Below are positions 52,536-61,746 of a stretch of DNA of 64,000 nucleotides, piece after piece (the first letter of the stretch is position 1; every line of letters begins with the position of its first letter). The position numbers and the translations under genes were made by a program. Origin of the DNA: an uncultured Ignavibacteria bacterium. Its GTDB lineage: Bacteria > Bacteroidota > Ignavibacteria > Tepidaquicellales > OLB5. The notes under the pieces were generated by a model. It ran no database searches, was not told the origin of the DNA, and was given only the letters and a program-made list of their open reading frames with translations. The DNA lies in assembly GCA_937873695.1 (NCBI GenBank), contig CALMYL010000017.1:207214-271213 (forward strand), read 5' to 3'.

Positions 52536-53924
52536 TTATTTTAACAATATCATTTTTTTTGATTCACTGAAGGTCTTTGTAACTCCGTCTCTATAACCGA
52601 CAGTTAAATTATAAAAATATACGCCGCTTGCCAGATTTCTGCTTTCAAAATTTATCTGCCTGTTGCCTGCCTGAATGTTTCCATCAATAATTGTTGATAC
52701 CATTTTTCCCGTAACATCATAAATTCTTAGTGTTACATAACTATCAAATTTGAGTGAATATCTGATAGTTGTAACAGGGTTAAAAGGGTTTGGAAAGTTC
52801 TGGCCTAATGAAAAATTCTCAGCAATAGCCGGATTTTTTTCTTTCAGCGGAAAGTCTGTTCTGAGTACATAAAGACCCCTAGCCCTGTCGGAAGCAATTA
52901 TCTTTTCTGAATTAAAAATATAAGGTCCCCAGCATCCTTCAAAACTGAAGTCATCATTTGCCGGGTAAGTATCGTAATATGCCGCTTCTACCGGTCCAAA
53001 TGGATTGCTGATATCTATCACACGGAGGCCTGCGGTATAATGACCTGCAAACAAGTACCTGCCAAAAAGTTCAACATTATGAATAATTGAAGTTGTTATT
53101 CCCGGCGGATGCCACTCTGCAATTTTTACAGCGTTATTAAGATCTGAAATATCCCATATTTTTAATAACCTTGGATTGCCGCCAATTTCATCCGTTACAA
53201 ATGCAAATCTTCGGTTTTCTGAAATAGCAATGTTATGCGGACCCGGGCTTGGTACATTTTCCCAGTACGCAATAGTGCGCAGATTGTCCTTATCTGTTGC
53301 ATCAATCACTGTTATTCTGCCGGGAGGGTAGTAGATATTACAGGCAAAAATAGTATCGTTTACAACACGTGAATCATGCACGACATATTCTTCCCACTCA
53401 CCGCGTTTTACAGGGTTAACAGGATCAATACTGAGATCAAGCACAAATACACCACCGATATTATAATCGCCTCCGTGAATATAAAGGTAGGGACCCGACT
53501 GAGATATTGTATGCCCCATAGTAAAATCACCGACAAAATATGTATTCACAAGTTTGACTGAATCAGGCAGATACTGAAGGTCTATTATCTGCAGACCGCT
53601 TGGAATGCCATCAGCAACAATGTACGCGTAATGACTGAATACTTTCATTTCCCTGCAGCAGGAGGCCTGGTTTAACCCCGGCAAATACGCGGCTTCATAA
53701 ATATTATTCGTGTCTGTTATATCGATAAACGCTGTTCCTTTGGCGCAGCCCAGTATTCCATACTCTCTGCCGTCAGGGGCTGTATAACCCCAGCAAGCTG
53801 AATACTCGCCATCTGCATGGTGGTTGTTAATATTAGCCAGCAACCTCATATTCTGTGAATTCTGTGCAAATAATGACAGAGGAAACAGGAAGAAGGCAAT
53901 TATTTTCAGAAGTTCTTTCGTCAA
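52536..53924 (-). CDS. T9SS-sorted choice-of-anchor B protein
   Basis: A 462-residue exported protein. A signal peptide (1-20) is followed by the choice-of-anchor B domain: MRLLANINNHHADGEYS, CWGYTAPDGREYGILGC, and repeated LVIVD-like blades (YIVADGIPSGLQIIDLQ, VFVLDLSIDPVNPVK, ITVIDATDKDN), which form a beta-propeller. The T9SS type A domain begins at QNFPNPFNP (about 373-381). Such proteins sit on the cell surface; the ligand is unknown. Confidence 0.88.
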   Translation of the reverse strand: MTKELLKIIAFFLFPLSLFAQNSQNMRLLANINNHHADGEYSACWGYTAPDGREYGILGCAKGTAFIDITDTNNIYEAAYLPGLNQASCCREMKVFSHYAYIVADGIPSGLQIIDLQYLPDSVKLVNTYFVGDFTMGHTISQSGPYLYIHGGDYNIGGVFVLDLSIDPVNPVKRGEWEEYVVHDSRVVNDTIFACNIYYPPGRITVIDATDKDNLRTIAYWENVPSPGPHNIAISENRRFAFVTDEIGGNPRLLKIWDISDLNNAVKIAEWHPPGITTSIIHNVELFGRYLFAGHYTAGLRVIDISNPFGPVEAAYYDTYPANDDFSFEGCWGPYIFNSEKIIASDRARGLYVLRTDFPLKEKNPAIAENFSLGQNFPNPFNPVTTIRYSLKFDSYVTLRIYDVTGKMVSTIIDGNIQAGNRQINFESRNLASGVYFYNLTVGYRDGVTKTFSESKKMILLK

Positions 53925-53995
53925 ATTTTATTCAATATTATTACTCTTAACTTAGTATTATATTTAATGCAGAAGCACTTAAAAACGCTATAGCT

Positions 53996-54595
53996 ATGAA
54001 ATATAATCTGGTAATACTCATATTAATTTCATTTAATTTAACACAAAATTATTCGCAAGTAAAGGATAGTAATAATCTTGTACATTGCGATATAAATATC
54101 TCTGATCTGTATATCACTGAATGCAGCAGCCTTTTAGGTCCCGGTATTGTATACTCACTGAAATCAAAAGTACTTAGCTATGGCATAAATTACGAGTACG
54201 CTTTTGCACAGAAGAAAGCAGGGTTATTTGCCGCCGGATTCTCGGGGTTGTACAGTTCAAATTCTGAAGATGTTTTCGATAACAACGCAAAACTGAAAAC
54301 TTCGGTCATTACTTTAGGTCTGCAATGCAATTTTAATCTGAATAATTTATCTTCAAAGAATATAGTCCCGTTTGCAGGCCTGATGATTGGCTACAATTAC
54401 GCACTTACGAGGTATGAATTTAATTCCAACACAGAGGATCCATTTTTTCCCGAAACCAAAAAACACTCACTCTATATTTTCGGTCAGGCAGGTGTACGCT
54501 TCTTTGTTACCCGAAGACTTGCGGTAACAATAAGAACCGGTTCCGGAAACATTGATAAAAGCATGCTTGGATTTGGATTTGATTACAAATTTTGA
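53996..54595 (+). CDS. Outer-membrane beta-barrel protein
   Basis: A 199-residue exported protein with a signal peptide (about 1-20) and alternating hydrophobic beta strands ending in an aromatic residue (FGFDYKF), typical for insertion by the BAM machine. Segment IVPFAGLMIGYNYAL recurs almost unchanged in the next gene at 54763, so the two are tandem paralogues of a small porin-like family. The function is unknown. Confidence 0.75.
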   Translation: MKYNLVILILISFNLTQNYSQVKDSNNLVHCDINISDLYITECSSLLGPGIVYSLKSKVLSYGINYEYAFAQKKAGLFAAGFSGLYSSNSEDVFDNNAKLKTSVITLGLQCNFNLNNLSSKNIVPFAGLMIGYNYALTRYEFNSNTEDPFFPETKKHSLYIFGQAGVRFFVTRRLAVTIRTGSGNIDKSMLGFGFDYKF

Positions 54596-54762
54596 TCATG
54601 ATTATTGATCAGGTATGCCGGGTAATGTAATTTTTTATATGCAAAATAATATTTTTCATTCGTTATGAATTTAGTACTGCTGGTTATTAAATAAGTCAGG
54701 AATTGTTTGTATATTCTTTTTAAAATCGTAAATTTTAAAAAATTGCTGCCGGAGGAGAAATT

Positions 54763-55305
54763 ATGAAAAGAATCCTTTTAGCGTTGATCATAATTAGTGC
54801 AAGCTGTACAACAATCTTTTCTCAGCTTAAAGATAAGGATAACCTGCTCGGAGGTTCCGTTGGATTCTGGGCAAAAGGTGAGGTGCCCATGTTCGGGGTG
54901 AATTTCGAATCACAGTTAACTCAGGCGGGAATTGGTACTGTAAGCCTTGGCGGAATTTTCAGATACTATTCTTATTCGTTTGTATATACAAATGGTGATT
55001 CCCGTAAGTATTCCTTCACATCGATCGGACTTCAGTCAAATTACAATTTTAACCAGATAGGTGACGGAAAATTTGTTCCTTTCGCGGGACTTGTATTGGG
55101 CTATAATTATGTAAATTCAACATATACTGATTTTACGAGAAGGGGAGTATACGTGACCGATGTTTCATACAGAAGCGGTGCATGGCTTTGGGGTCAGCTT
55201 GGAATGAGATATTTCTTCAGTCCGAATGTTGCAGGTTCAATAAGGCTTGGTTTAGGAAACAATGATTTTAACACAATTGAGCTGGGAGTAGATTTTAAGT
55301 TATAG
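54763..55305 (+). CDS. Outer-membrane beta-barrel protein (paralogue)
   Basis: A 180-residue exported barrel with signal peptide (MKRILLALIIISASC...FSQ), internal FVPFAGLVLGYNY like the previous gene, and a final strand ELGVDFKL. It has a strong Shine-Dalgarno (GGAGGAG, 5 bases before the ATG). The 167-base gap before it and the 135-base gap after it show no other structure. Function unknown. Confidence 0.75.
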   Translation: MKRILLALIIISASCTTIFSQLKDKDNLLGGSVGFWAKGEVPMFGVNFESQLTQAGIGTVSLGGIFRYYSYSFVYTNGDSRKYSFTSIGLQSNYNFNQIGDGKFVPFAGLVLGYNYVNSTYTDFTRRGVYVTDVSYRSGAWLWGQLGMRYFFSPNVAGSIRLGLGNNDFNTIELGVDFKL

Positions 55306-55440
55306 TTTAAACTTCACCGGGTTTTGAAAAATTTTTGAAAATTGAATCTTTCAGGTATAAGACCTATGTTTATATTTAAAGTATATTCGTTATTTTGAAA
55401 AAATGTGTATTTTAGCATGAAATAAATAAATTTTTATAAA

Positions 55441-56181
55441 ATGAAAAAATTAGTATTTATATCAGCTCTCGTATTATTTTCATTCCTTAATCCGGCATTA
55501 TCTCAGATAAGTATCAAACTAGGACCGGAGCTTGGACTGACTTCACCAACAGTAGATTACAGCGGTGATGTAAAAGATTTTTACGCCGGTACCAAGTACG
55601 GAGTAAGATCAGGACTCCATTATGGTTTAATGGGCAAAGTCCAGCTAGGGCCATTGAATGGAAGACTCTCAATCAGTTATGCTTCTTTGGATAACAGCGG
55701 GAATGCCAATCCTCTTCAGCCAGGCAGCACACTGGAGGTGAAGAACAATATATTTATGTTTACGCTTGGTACTGAGTTTGGTTTTGGAATACCCTTTAGT
55801 CCGGTGAAACCATATGCCGGAATAGATGTTTTGTTTTCAACTATCAGCGGTACATACAATTTTCACTCAACCGCAGAAGTATCTGATGGCGAAAAGAGTA
55901 TAAAATCTGCCTCCAGAACCGGTTTGGGCTTTTCAGTCGGATCTGAGGTTGCATTCGGGAAATCATTTACTCTTGATTTAAGCCTTAGGTATAACCTGAT
56001 AAATCTTTTTGGCAAGAGTTATGATGGAGTAACAAACTCAAATGACAGAAATGATGCATATTCAAGCCTTAACGACGCGGCAGACCCTAATTACAGCGCA
56101 GCAAACAGCAAACACCCGATTGGGAACGACAGATCAATTGCAACAATACAGCTGAATGTTGGATTACTTTTCGGATTTTAA
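55441..56181 (+). CDS. Outer-membrane beta-barrel protein
   Basis: A 246-residue exported protein: signal peptide (1-20), then alternating strands (SIKLGPELGLT, YGLMGKVQLGPLNGRLSISYA, FMFTLGTEFGFGIPF, LDLSLRYNL) and a last strand IQLNVGLLFGF ending in Phe, a BAM-type C-terminus. It resembles OmpA-like or porin-family barrels of unknown role and is not close to the two paralogues before it. It is followed after 53 bases by a lipoprotein gene. Confidence 0.75.
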   Translation: MKKLVFISALVLFSFLNPALSQISIKLGPELGLTSPTVDYSGDVKDFYAGTKYGVRSGLHYGLMGKVQLGPLNGRLSISYASLDNSGNANPLQPGSTLEVKNNIFMFTLGTEFGFGIPFSPVKPYAGIDVLFSTISGTYNFHSTAEVSDGEKSIKSASRTGLGFSVGSEVAFGKSFTLDLSLRYNLINLFGKSYDGVTNSNDRNDAYSSLNDAADPNYSAANSKHPIGNDRSIATIQLNVGLLFGF

Positions 56182-56234
56182 TATTTTTTTGGTATATTAG
56201 TATATTCCGAACAAATAAAATGTAGACATTTATT

Positions 56235-56861
56235 ATGAAAAAACTGTACAAACCATTATTATCTGCAGTGCTTGTTGCATTTGCGTTTATGAACTTTGGC
56301 TGCTCCGGGGTCATGGATGCAATTACAAATATACAGCGTCTGCAGTTCAAGCTTGATAAAGTTACTGCTATGAAAGTGGCCAATGTACCGCTTTCCAATT
56401 TTTCATCAATATCCAGTATTGGCGTACTTGATGCTGCAAATCTGCTTGCTGCATTTACTTCAGGCAAACTGCCTGTAAGTTTCACGCTGAATGTACTTGC
56501 AAAAAATCCAAATGACGGCACGGGCGGTACAAAACAGTCTTCTGCGGTCATAGAAAATCTTGCATGGCGTCTTTTTATTGATAATAATGAAACCATAAAT
56601 GGCAATGTTGGTAATATTTCAGTTCCTGGAGTTGGTCAATCAACAAATATCCCTATAGGGATGTCATTTGATCTGATCAAATTCTTCAGTAATGGCAGCT
56701 ATAATGATCTGATCAATCTTGCACTTGCGCTTGGAGGAAAAAACGGGTCATCATCAAGGATCACGCTGAAAGTAAAACCGACGGTAAGTACTGTTATTGG
56801 GCCCATTACTTACCCCGGTGAATTTGATGTTATCGACAGGGAGTTCCGCGGCGGAAATTAA
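56235..56861 (+). CDS. Lipoprotein, LEA14-like fold possible
   Basis: A 208-residue lipoprotein with signal peptide and lipobox MNFGC (Cys 23). The mature part FKLDKVTAMKVANVPLSNFSS and VSFTLNVLAKNPNDG resembles the WHy/LEA14 beta-sandwich, in which the pattern FxLxVxNPN is common. The assignment to LEA14-like is tentative. It sits in one direction with the preceding barrel gene and ends in a terminator. Confidence 0.6.
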   Translation: MKKLYKPLLSAVLVAFAFMNFGCSGVMDAITNIQRLQFKLDKVTAMKVANVPLSNFSSISSIGVLDAANLLAAFTSGKLPVSFTLNVLAKNPNDGTGGTKQSSAVIENLAWRLFIDNNETINGNVGNISVPGVGQSTNIPIGMSFDLIKFFSNGSYNDLINLALALGGKNGSSSRITLKVKPTVSTVIGPITYPGEFDVIDREFRGGN

Positions 56862-56888
56862 AAGAGATCAGTATTGATTTTTATTAAG

Positions 56889-56914
56889 GCTCATTAGTAT
56901 TAATGAGCTTTTTT
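56889..56914 (+). terminator. Terminator after the lipoprotein gene
   Basis: GCTCATTA (56889-56896), loop GTAT, TAATGAGC (56901-56908), then a long T-run. Confidence 0.92.
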
Positions 56915-57029
56915 TATTTTGACAGGAACTTCAAAAAGGAAAATTCAGTTTTTGTTTTTATAACATACCGGGCAAATTCCTTAATCAGATCAATATTTTA
57001 TTAATGTTACAATTCAGAAAGGAATACTG

Positions 57030-58283
57030 ATGAATAAATGGAAACCTAACAGAACGGAGTTTTATGAATCAGCTGTCTCGATGGGATTTTACGGCAGGGA
57101 AGACTCAGGCTTAACAGGCAAGAAAGATAACGTTAGGAAATTCTGGGAAGATGTTTTCATGAAACTGGTTACAAGACCCTTTATAGAAAACAGACCTCAT
57201 GACGATAAAAAGCTCCGCATACTTGATCTTGGTGCAGGCAGCGGCGAGGGTTTTGAACTGTTAACCCATATCCCCCCTTCTAATCCGTCACAAAGTTCTG
57301 CAAAAGATTTCGTATTAAAAAAATCTGATATTGAATTATACCGCGGGATTGATATCAGTCCTGCAATGATCTCGCAGGGAAGGGCTAATTATTCAGATTA
57401 CGGTAACGTCTCCTTCAGTTACGCAAACCTTGAAGATGGTTTGCCGGCAGAGGTTTTAAAAGACAGGCCCTATGACCTGTATTTTTCTTCATATGGTTCA
57501 TTATCACATCTGCACCCTGAGCCTATGGAAAAACTGATGGAGCAGATATTCAAACACGGCAATAACGGCTCCGTTTTGCTTTTTGATATTCACGGGAAAT
57601 TTTCACCTGCATGGCCAAAGTATTGGGCAGAAAGTAAAACCTTTCTGCCTTACACTATGGCGTACCTATTGCCGGGTGATAAAAGAAAAGAAGAAAATGT
57701 AGAATGGTTCAATTTATGCTACTGGTCACCTGATGAACTTAAAGCTATGCTGAACAGAGCTGCGGTGAAAACAGGAGTTAATATTAACATATTATATATG
57801 CTTGACAGGAGTATATTCATCAGCAGGCATATGGATACCGGCTTGCTTAGCACCAGGCCGCTTCAGCTTAGGTACCAGGTAAGCAGACTGCTGGATCATG
57901 GTTACAGGGGAGAGGTGGAACATTTGAAAGTTGACCTTTCACACCTTGATAAATACAAAGAAATCAATCCTGAAGTGTGGAAAAGACTTACTGATTACAG
58001 TCACAAATGGAATAAGATCATATATCTCCTGGAAGCATTAATGAACAGTGAAGATAAAAAGGTAAAAGATTTTATAGAAAATACCAATATTGATCTTATG
58101 AGTGATGACCTGAAATTTATAACCTGGCTGTACAGGAATGCTGACAGGTTCCCTGTTGTGGATTTCTGGGCTAGTCTTATAGGTCCGCAAATAGCTGTAA
58201 TATTAAGGAACATCGAGATGTCTTATTCCGAAGGGGTAGGCTGCGGGCACGGGCTTATTTGTGCTTTGGAAATAATTAAGTAA
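57030..58283 (+). CDS. SAM-dependent methyltransferase, long form
   Basis: A 417-residue protein. The SAM-binding motif ILDLGAGSGEG (about 65-75) and GIDISPAMI (near 112) are clear, then YDLYFSSYGSLSHL (motif IV region). The C-terminal 150 residues are helical and unrecognised (LDHGYRGEVEHLKVD..., MNSEDKKVKDFIE). The acceptor is unknown. It has a purine-rich Shine-Dalgarno and lies 168 bases after the lipoprotein gene, downstream of its terminator. Confidence 0.82.
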   Translation: MNKWKPNRTEFYESAVSMGFYGREDSGLTGKKDNVRKFWEDVFMKLVTRPFIENRPHDDKKLRILDLGAGSGEGFELLTHIPPSNPSQSSAKDFVLKKSDIELYRGIDISPAMISQGRANYSDYGNVSFSYANLEDGLPAEVLKDRPYDLYFSSYGSLSHLHPEPMEKLMEQIFKHGNNGSVLLFDIHGKFSPAWPKYWAESKTFLPYTMAYLLPGDKRKEENVEWFNLCYWSPDELKAMLNRAAVKTGVNINILYMLDRSIFISRHMDTGLLSTRPLQLRYQVSRLLDHGYRGEVEHLKVDLSHLDKYKEINPEVWKRLTDYSHKWNKIIYLLEALMNSEDKKVKDFIENTNIDLMSDDLKFITWLYRNADRFPVVDFWASLIGPQIAVILRNIEMSYSEGVGCGHGLICALEIIK

Positions 58284-58293
58284 CAGAAAATGA

Positions 58294-58321
58294 AATAGCC
58301 GGTACATCACCGGCTATTTTT
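58294..58321. terminator. Bidirectional terminator
   Basis: AATAGCCGGT (58294-58303), loop ACATC, ACCGGCTATT (58309-58318), then TTT. It lies after the methyltransferase gene on the plus strand and overlaps the last codons of the minus-strand protease gene. Confidence 0.88.
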
Positions 58322-59687
58322 CCAGGTATAACTTTTTTGCCCTAAAATCAATTGCAAGTCTTCTAAAGTTCTTCAATAGATCTGTTCCAATTATGCCGCC
58401 ATTTTCTGTAAGTCCGTAATTTTCAAAGATCACAGATTCTGTAAAATGAAATTCGGAATCTTTGAATAGATTGCCTCCTAAATCCAAATTATTTAATCTG
58501 CCTTTGTGCGTACTGATACGTATCCTGTCGGCCCCATATACATCTATCGATTTTTCTAACTGTATCTTTTCAGATTCCGCGATCTGAATTGGAAGGAAAT
58601 TGAAAGGTGAACCGGTATCAAGTATAAACTGAATATCGGTGTTGGCGGCTTTGCCTTTAATGAAAATATGCCCGTGTGAAAATGCAAATGGAATTATGTA
58701 CGAATCTTTTACAGCAAATTCATTATTACCAAGATTAACTATTGTCGGTGAGTTTTCTTTTGGTATTCCTAAAGAGATATTGCCCGCATTTGAAAGTATG
58801 TCCAGCCCGATTATTCCATCAATCTTTTTCCCTTTTACATTTTTAAATGAATCTATTACATTGAAAGTGAACCTGCTCAATTTAATACTCCCAATTTCAG
58901 CAGAATCGATTTCACATGAGGTAAGGTTTTCTATCTTTCCACCGAATCCATTTATAGGCATATCAACCAATCTTGTTCCATCTGAAGAAACTTCTTTTGC
59001 GAAAATACTGTGGATTTCAGTCCCTTCCGGAATAACATCCTTCGTGAGAAATGATTGTGCGGCGCCAAGATCAATAATTACGTTTGCAGTTTTATCATTG
59101 TTAAGTTTTATTTTTGTAAAGTAGTAACCTGCATAATATTCCGTCTCAAATTCACCTTTCAGATTGAATGAATCCTGGTGTTCAGTAATTTCTGTGGTAA
59201 TAGAATAATCTCCTTCGCCGAGAGGAATTTTACCCTGGAACATATCAATAACCGGGGAGTTATTATCTTCCGTAATAATATCATAATTGCTGATGTTAAA
59301 GACTTTTTTAGTTTTGAACCCTGTAACATTTACTTTGATATCATAATTTTTAAGTTCATCCGGTGTTTTTGAAACTAATTCTTTTTGAGTGCCATCCGGT
59401 TTTTGCACTGAAATGATGAGTTTACCATCTTTAAACCGGGCTATCATCACCGATTTATCACCTGCTTTGGAAAAATCGCCTGAAATACCGTTTGAAACAG
59501 GCAGAATTATTGAAATGTTCTCTGAATTCTCTCCTTTAATGAATGCTTTTGTTTCATTTTCAGCCAGTTCTATTTTTTCTATGGAAAGTTGATTGTTAAC
59601 GGATTTCAGCAAAAAAACCGGAACAGTTTGCGGGAAGACAGATGCAATGCTAATGAAAAATATGAGAATAAAAAGTGATTTTTTCAT
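58314..59687 (-). CDS. Two-domain retropepsin-like aspartyl protease
   Basis: A 457-residue exported protein: signal peptide (1-19), a beta-rich N-terminal region (to about 175), and two retropepsin-like halves. The first half has ANVIIDLGAAQSFL (DLG in place of the usual DTG), the second has IQFILDTGSPFNFL (near 352-365, with normal DTG). In this family each half gives one catalytic Asp. The Leu in the first half is unusual. It resembles bacterial proteins with an aspartyl protease domain that act in the envelope. Confidence 0.78.
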   Translation of the reverse strand: MKKSLFILIFFISIASVFPQTVPVFLLKSVNNQLSIEKIELAENETKAFIKGENSENISIILPVSNGISGDFSKAGDKSVMIARFKDGKLIISVQKPDGTQKELVSKTPDELKNYDIKVNVTGFKTKKVFNISNYDIITEDNNSPVIDMFQGKIPLGEGDYSITTEITEHQDSFNLKGEFETEYYAGYYFTKIKLNNDKTANVIIDLGAAQSFLTKDVIPEGTEIHSIFAKEVSSDGTRLVDMPINGFGGKIENLTSCEIDSAEIGSIKLSRFTFNVIDSFKNVKGKKIDGIIGLDILSNAGNISLGIPKENSPTIVNLGNNEFAVKDSYIIPFAFSHGHIFIKGKAANTDIQFILDTGSPFNFLPIQIAESEKIQLEKSIDVYGADRIRISTHKGRLNNLDLGGNLFKDSEFHFTESVIFENYGLTENGGIIGTDLLKNFRRLAIDFRAKKLYLEK

Positions 59688-59704
59688 GTTCTTAGTTATA
59701 AAAA

Positions 59705-59738
59705 TGCCCGTTACCTGTAATAATAACGGGCAATGATT
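59705..59738 (-). terminator. Hairpin between minus-strand genes
   Basis: TGCCCGTTA (59705-59713), 10-base loop, TAACGGGCA (59724-59732). It lies after the anti-sigma-like gene on the minus strand and before the protease start, so it may end the sigma/anti-sigma transcript. Confidence 0.75.
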
Positions 59739-59754
59739 TTGTATACCTGTTAAT

Positions 59755-60765
59755 TTATTTTAATTCTTTTTTATCAAAATTTACCTTAACCTTCACTTCT
59801 TTGCCAGTTCTTTCGATTGTAATATCACTATCCTTCAAATCGTAATTTCCCATATCTTTCCTTACCATTTCCCTGATTTCGCTATCGGTTTTTCCTTCAA
59901 ATCTTCTGGGGTCAGCTTTTTGAGTTAATAGTTTAATTTTTTCTTTGCCGTTGTCATCTTCAATGTTCATTTCAAATGATTTAGGCTCATTGTTGGCATC
60001 AAGAATCTGCTCTTGATCAATTGTTATATCTCTCCTGCCGTCGGGTCCGGTTGTGAATTTGAATTTCATATCAACACCCTGTTCCCTAAGTTTTGACTCA
60101 ATTTCATTCTTCAATTCTTCATCACTCTTGCCTGTTGCGTCAATATCAAGACTGAAGAAATCATGCAGCGCGGCTGAATACAGCGGACGCTTTACGTCAT
60201 AATCCATTCCTGTTATTCTGATCGTAACAATACCGCCAAGAGCTTCAAGTTCACTTGCATAAGCTTTAACCTGCTCCTTAGTTGTATTAGGAAGAACGAT
60301 CCTATACAACAGCTGTGCTTCACCGTTGTTTGTATTTTCGTTGGTTGTGATCTGTGCGTTCTTTATCCAGGGGAGTTCATTCATTTTACTCAGGAAATCA
60401 CCATTATCTTTTGGAATGGTAAATGTTATCATCTGCCCGGCTGATTCAGTTTGAGTTACAGGCATATTGCATGCGCCAATTAATACAGCCAAAGCTATAA
60501 TAGTGTATACAAGCCTTAGTTTTGTGCCAAAAAAGAAATTTTTCATTTTATGGAGCGTCCTTTCGTTTGATAGATCTTTATCTGTTAACTGCTGATTGCT
60601 TTGGATATTTACCGATGTTTTATAGATCCAGCTTTCAATTTCAGGAAATGTTGAATCGTAGTTTTCCTGCTTTAACTGATTAAAATGATGCTCCAGTGAT
60701 TTATCTTTATTTTCGTTCAATTTACCGTTCTGTTCTGATCTCTGTGATGAGTTTGAGTGTTTCAT
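59755..60765 (-). CDS. Membrane protein paired with a sigma factor, possible anti-sigma
   Basis: A 336-residue protein overlapping the sigma gene by 44 bases. It has a polar N-terminal part (1-80, LKQENYDSTFPEIESWIYKT), a hydrophobic segment (about 84-98) ending in LIGAC, and a long polar part after it with charged repeats and DGRRDITIDQEQ. As read, it is an N-terminal cytoplasmic, single-pass membrane protein, as expected for an anti-sigma factor. But if translation starts at the in-frame ATG at 60546 (MKNFFFG...), the same segment becomes a lipoprotein signal peptide. Family not recognised; the context favours anti-sigma. Confidence 0.55.
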   Translation of the reverse strand: MKHSNSSQRSEQNGKLNENKDKSLEHHFNQLKQENYDSTFPEIESWIYKTSVNIQSNQQLTDKDLSNERTLHKMKNFFFGTKLRLVYTIIALAVLIGACNMPVTQTESAGQMITFTIPKDNGDFLSKMNELPWIKNAQITTNENTNNGEAQLLYRIVLPNTTKEQVKAYASELEALGGIVTIRITGMDYDVKRPLYSAALHDFFSLDIDATGKSDEELKNEIESKLREQGVDMKFKFTTGPDGRRDITIDQEQILDANNEPKSFEMNIEDDNGKEKIKLLTQKADPRRFEGKTDSEIREMVRKDMGNYDLKDSDITIERTGKEVKVKVNFDKKELK

Positions 60766-61333
60766 TTTCCAGATCTCCGTTAAGCTCCCATAAAGAATTT
60801 TCCTTATGAGCTAAAATTTTCTCTTCTTCATTAATATATTTCCTTAGTTTGGTCCTTGCTCTGCTGAGCCTTGATTTCACAGCGGAAATACTCTTTTCGC
60901 CCTGTATTGCTGTTATTTCTTCTATTGAGAAATTTCCCAGTTCAAAAAGCAAAATAGCAGCTCTTTCCTTTCGCGAAATTTCCGCCAGAGCTTTGTTAAT
61001 TATCATCCTGCTTTCGGTTTGTTCTGCCCTGTCAAATACTTCAGGCATATTATGAATGGGTGATCTTTCATTGTCAGAAGGCAGGAATTTTTTCCAGAAA
61101 TGTTTCCTGATGGAAGAATAAAATGTTGTTGTTATTATTTTAAAGAACCATGAACGAAATTTAGAATGATCTTTCAGACTACCAAAGTTTTCAAGTGCCA
61201 GTAAAAATGACTGCTGCAGCACATCTTCCGCATCATCTGGAGACCATGTGGAACACAGGGCTCTTGAATACTTCAGAGCATCATTGTAATGCGGCTTTAA
61301 AAGACCGCTGAATTTTGCTGAATCTATAGTCAT
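60722..61333 (-). CDS. ECF-type sigma factor
   Basis: A 203-residue RNA polymerase sigma factor. Region 2 shows LKYSRALCSTWSPDDAEDVLQQSFLLALENF and FRSWFFKIITTTFYSSIRK; region 4 has ISRKERAAILLFELGNFSIEEITAIQGEKSISAVKSRLSRARTKLRKYI, where GEKSISAVKSRLSRAR is the DNA-binding helix. Its 3' end overlaps the membrane protein gene at 59755, the usual layout of a sigma/anti-sigma pair. It probably senses an envelope signal; the regulon is unknown. Confidence 0.88.
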   Translation of the reverse strand: MTIDSAKFSGLLKPHYNDALKYSRALCSTWSPDDAEDVLQQSFLLALENFGSLKDHSKFRSWFFKIITTTFYSSIRKHFWKKFLPSDNERSPIHNMPEVFDRAEQTESRMIINKALAEISRKERAAILLFELGNFSIEEITAIQGEKSISAVKSRLSRARTKLRKYINEEEKILAHKENSLWELNGDLENETLKLITEIRTER

Positions 61334-61470
61334 TAATGAATATTTGTGTTTACCGGTTTACAATGAATATGATGCTTAAATAACCGAAAAAGTCGCACAG
61401 AAAAATATTAGTTTAATTTATATAAAAATATGTTAATTTTGATCTTAATTTCATTCATTTATCCGGCAAT

Positions 61471-61746
61471 ATGAAAATAAGAGAATTATCTCCTGAGAAG
61501 GAATTAATGAAAATTCCGGGTGTGGGTAAATCAATTGCACGGGACCTGCTGAATATTGGTATAAATTCAATTAGTGATCTCGAAGGCAATGATCCTGAAT
61601 TGCTTTACGATAAATCTAACCGGTACACTGGTGTGATACAGGATAGATGTCTGCTTTACGTTTTCCGGTGCGCAGTATATTTCGCTACTGTAAAGAATCA
61701 TGAACCGGAAAAGCTTAAATGGTGGAGGTGGAAGGATAAAATTTGA
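61471..61746 (+). CDS. Cdd1-type helix-hairpin-helix protein
   Basis: A 91-residue protein of the Cdd1/pathogenicity-locus family. The helix-hairpin-helix reads MKIPGVGKSIARDLLNIGI (about 13-31) and is followed by DLEGNDPELLYDKS and DRCLLYVFRCAVYFATV, both typical of the family. It is predicted to bind nucleic acid non-specifically. It overlaps the first cyclase gene by 4 bases (TTGA), so the genes are translated together. Confidence 0.85.
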   Translation: MKIRELSPEKELMKIPGVGKSIARDLLNIGINSISDLEGNDPELLYDKSNRYTGVIQDRCLLYVFRCAVYFATVKNHEPEKLKWWRWKDKI

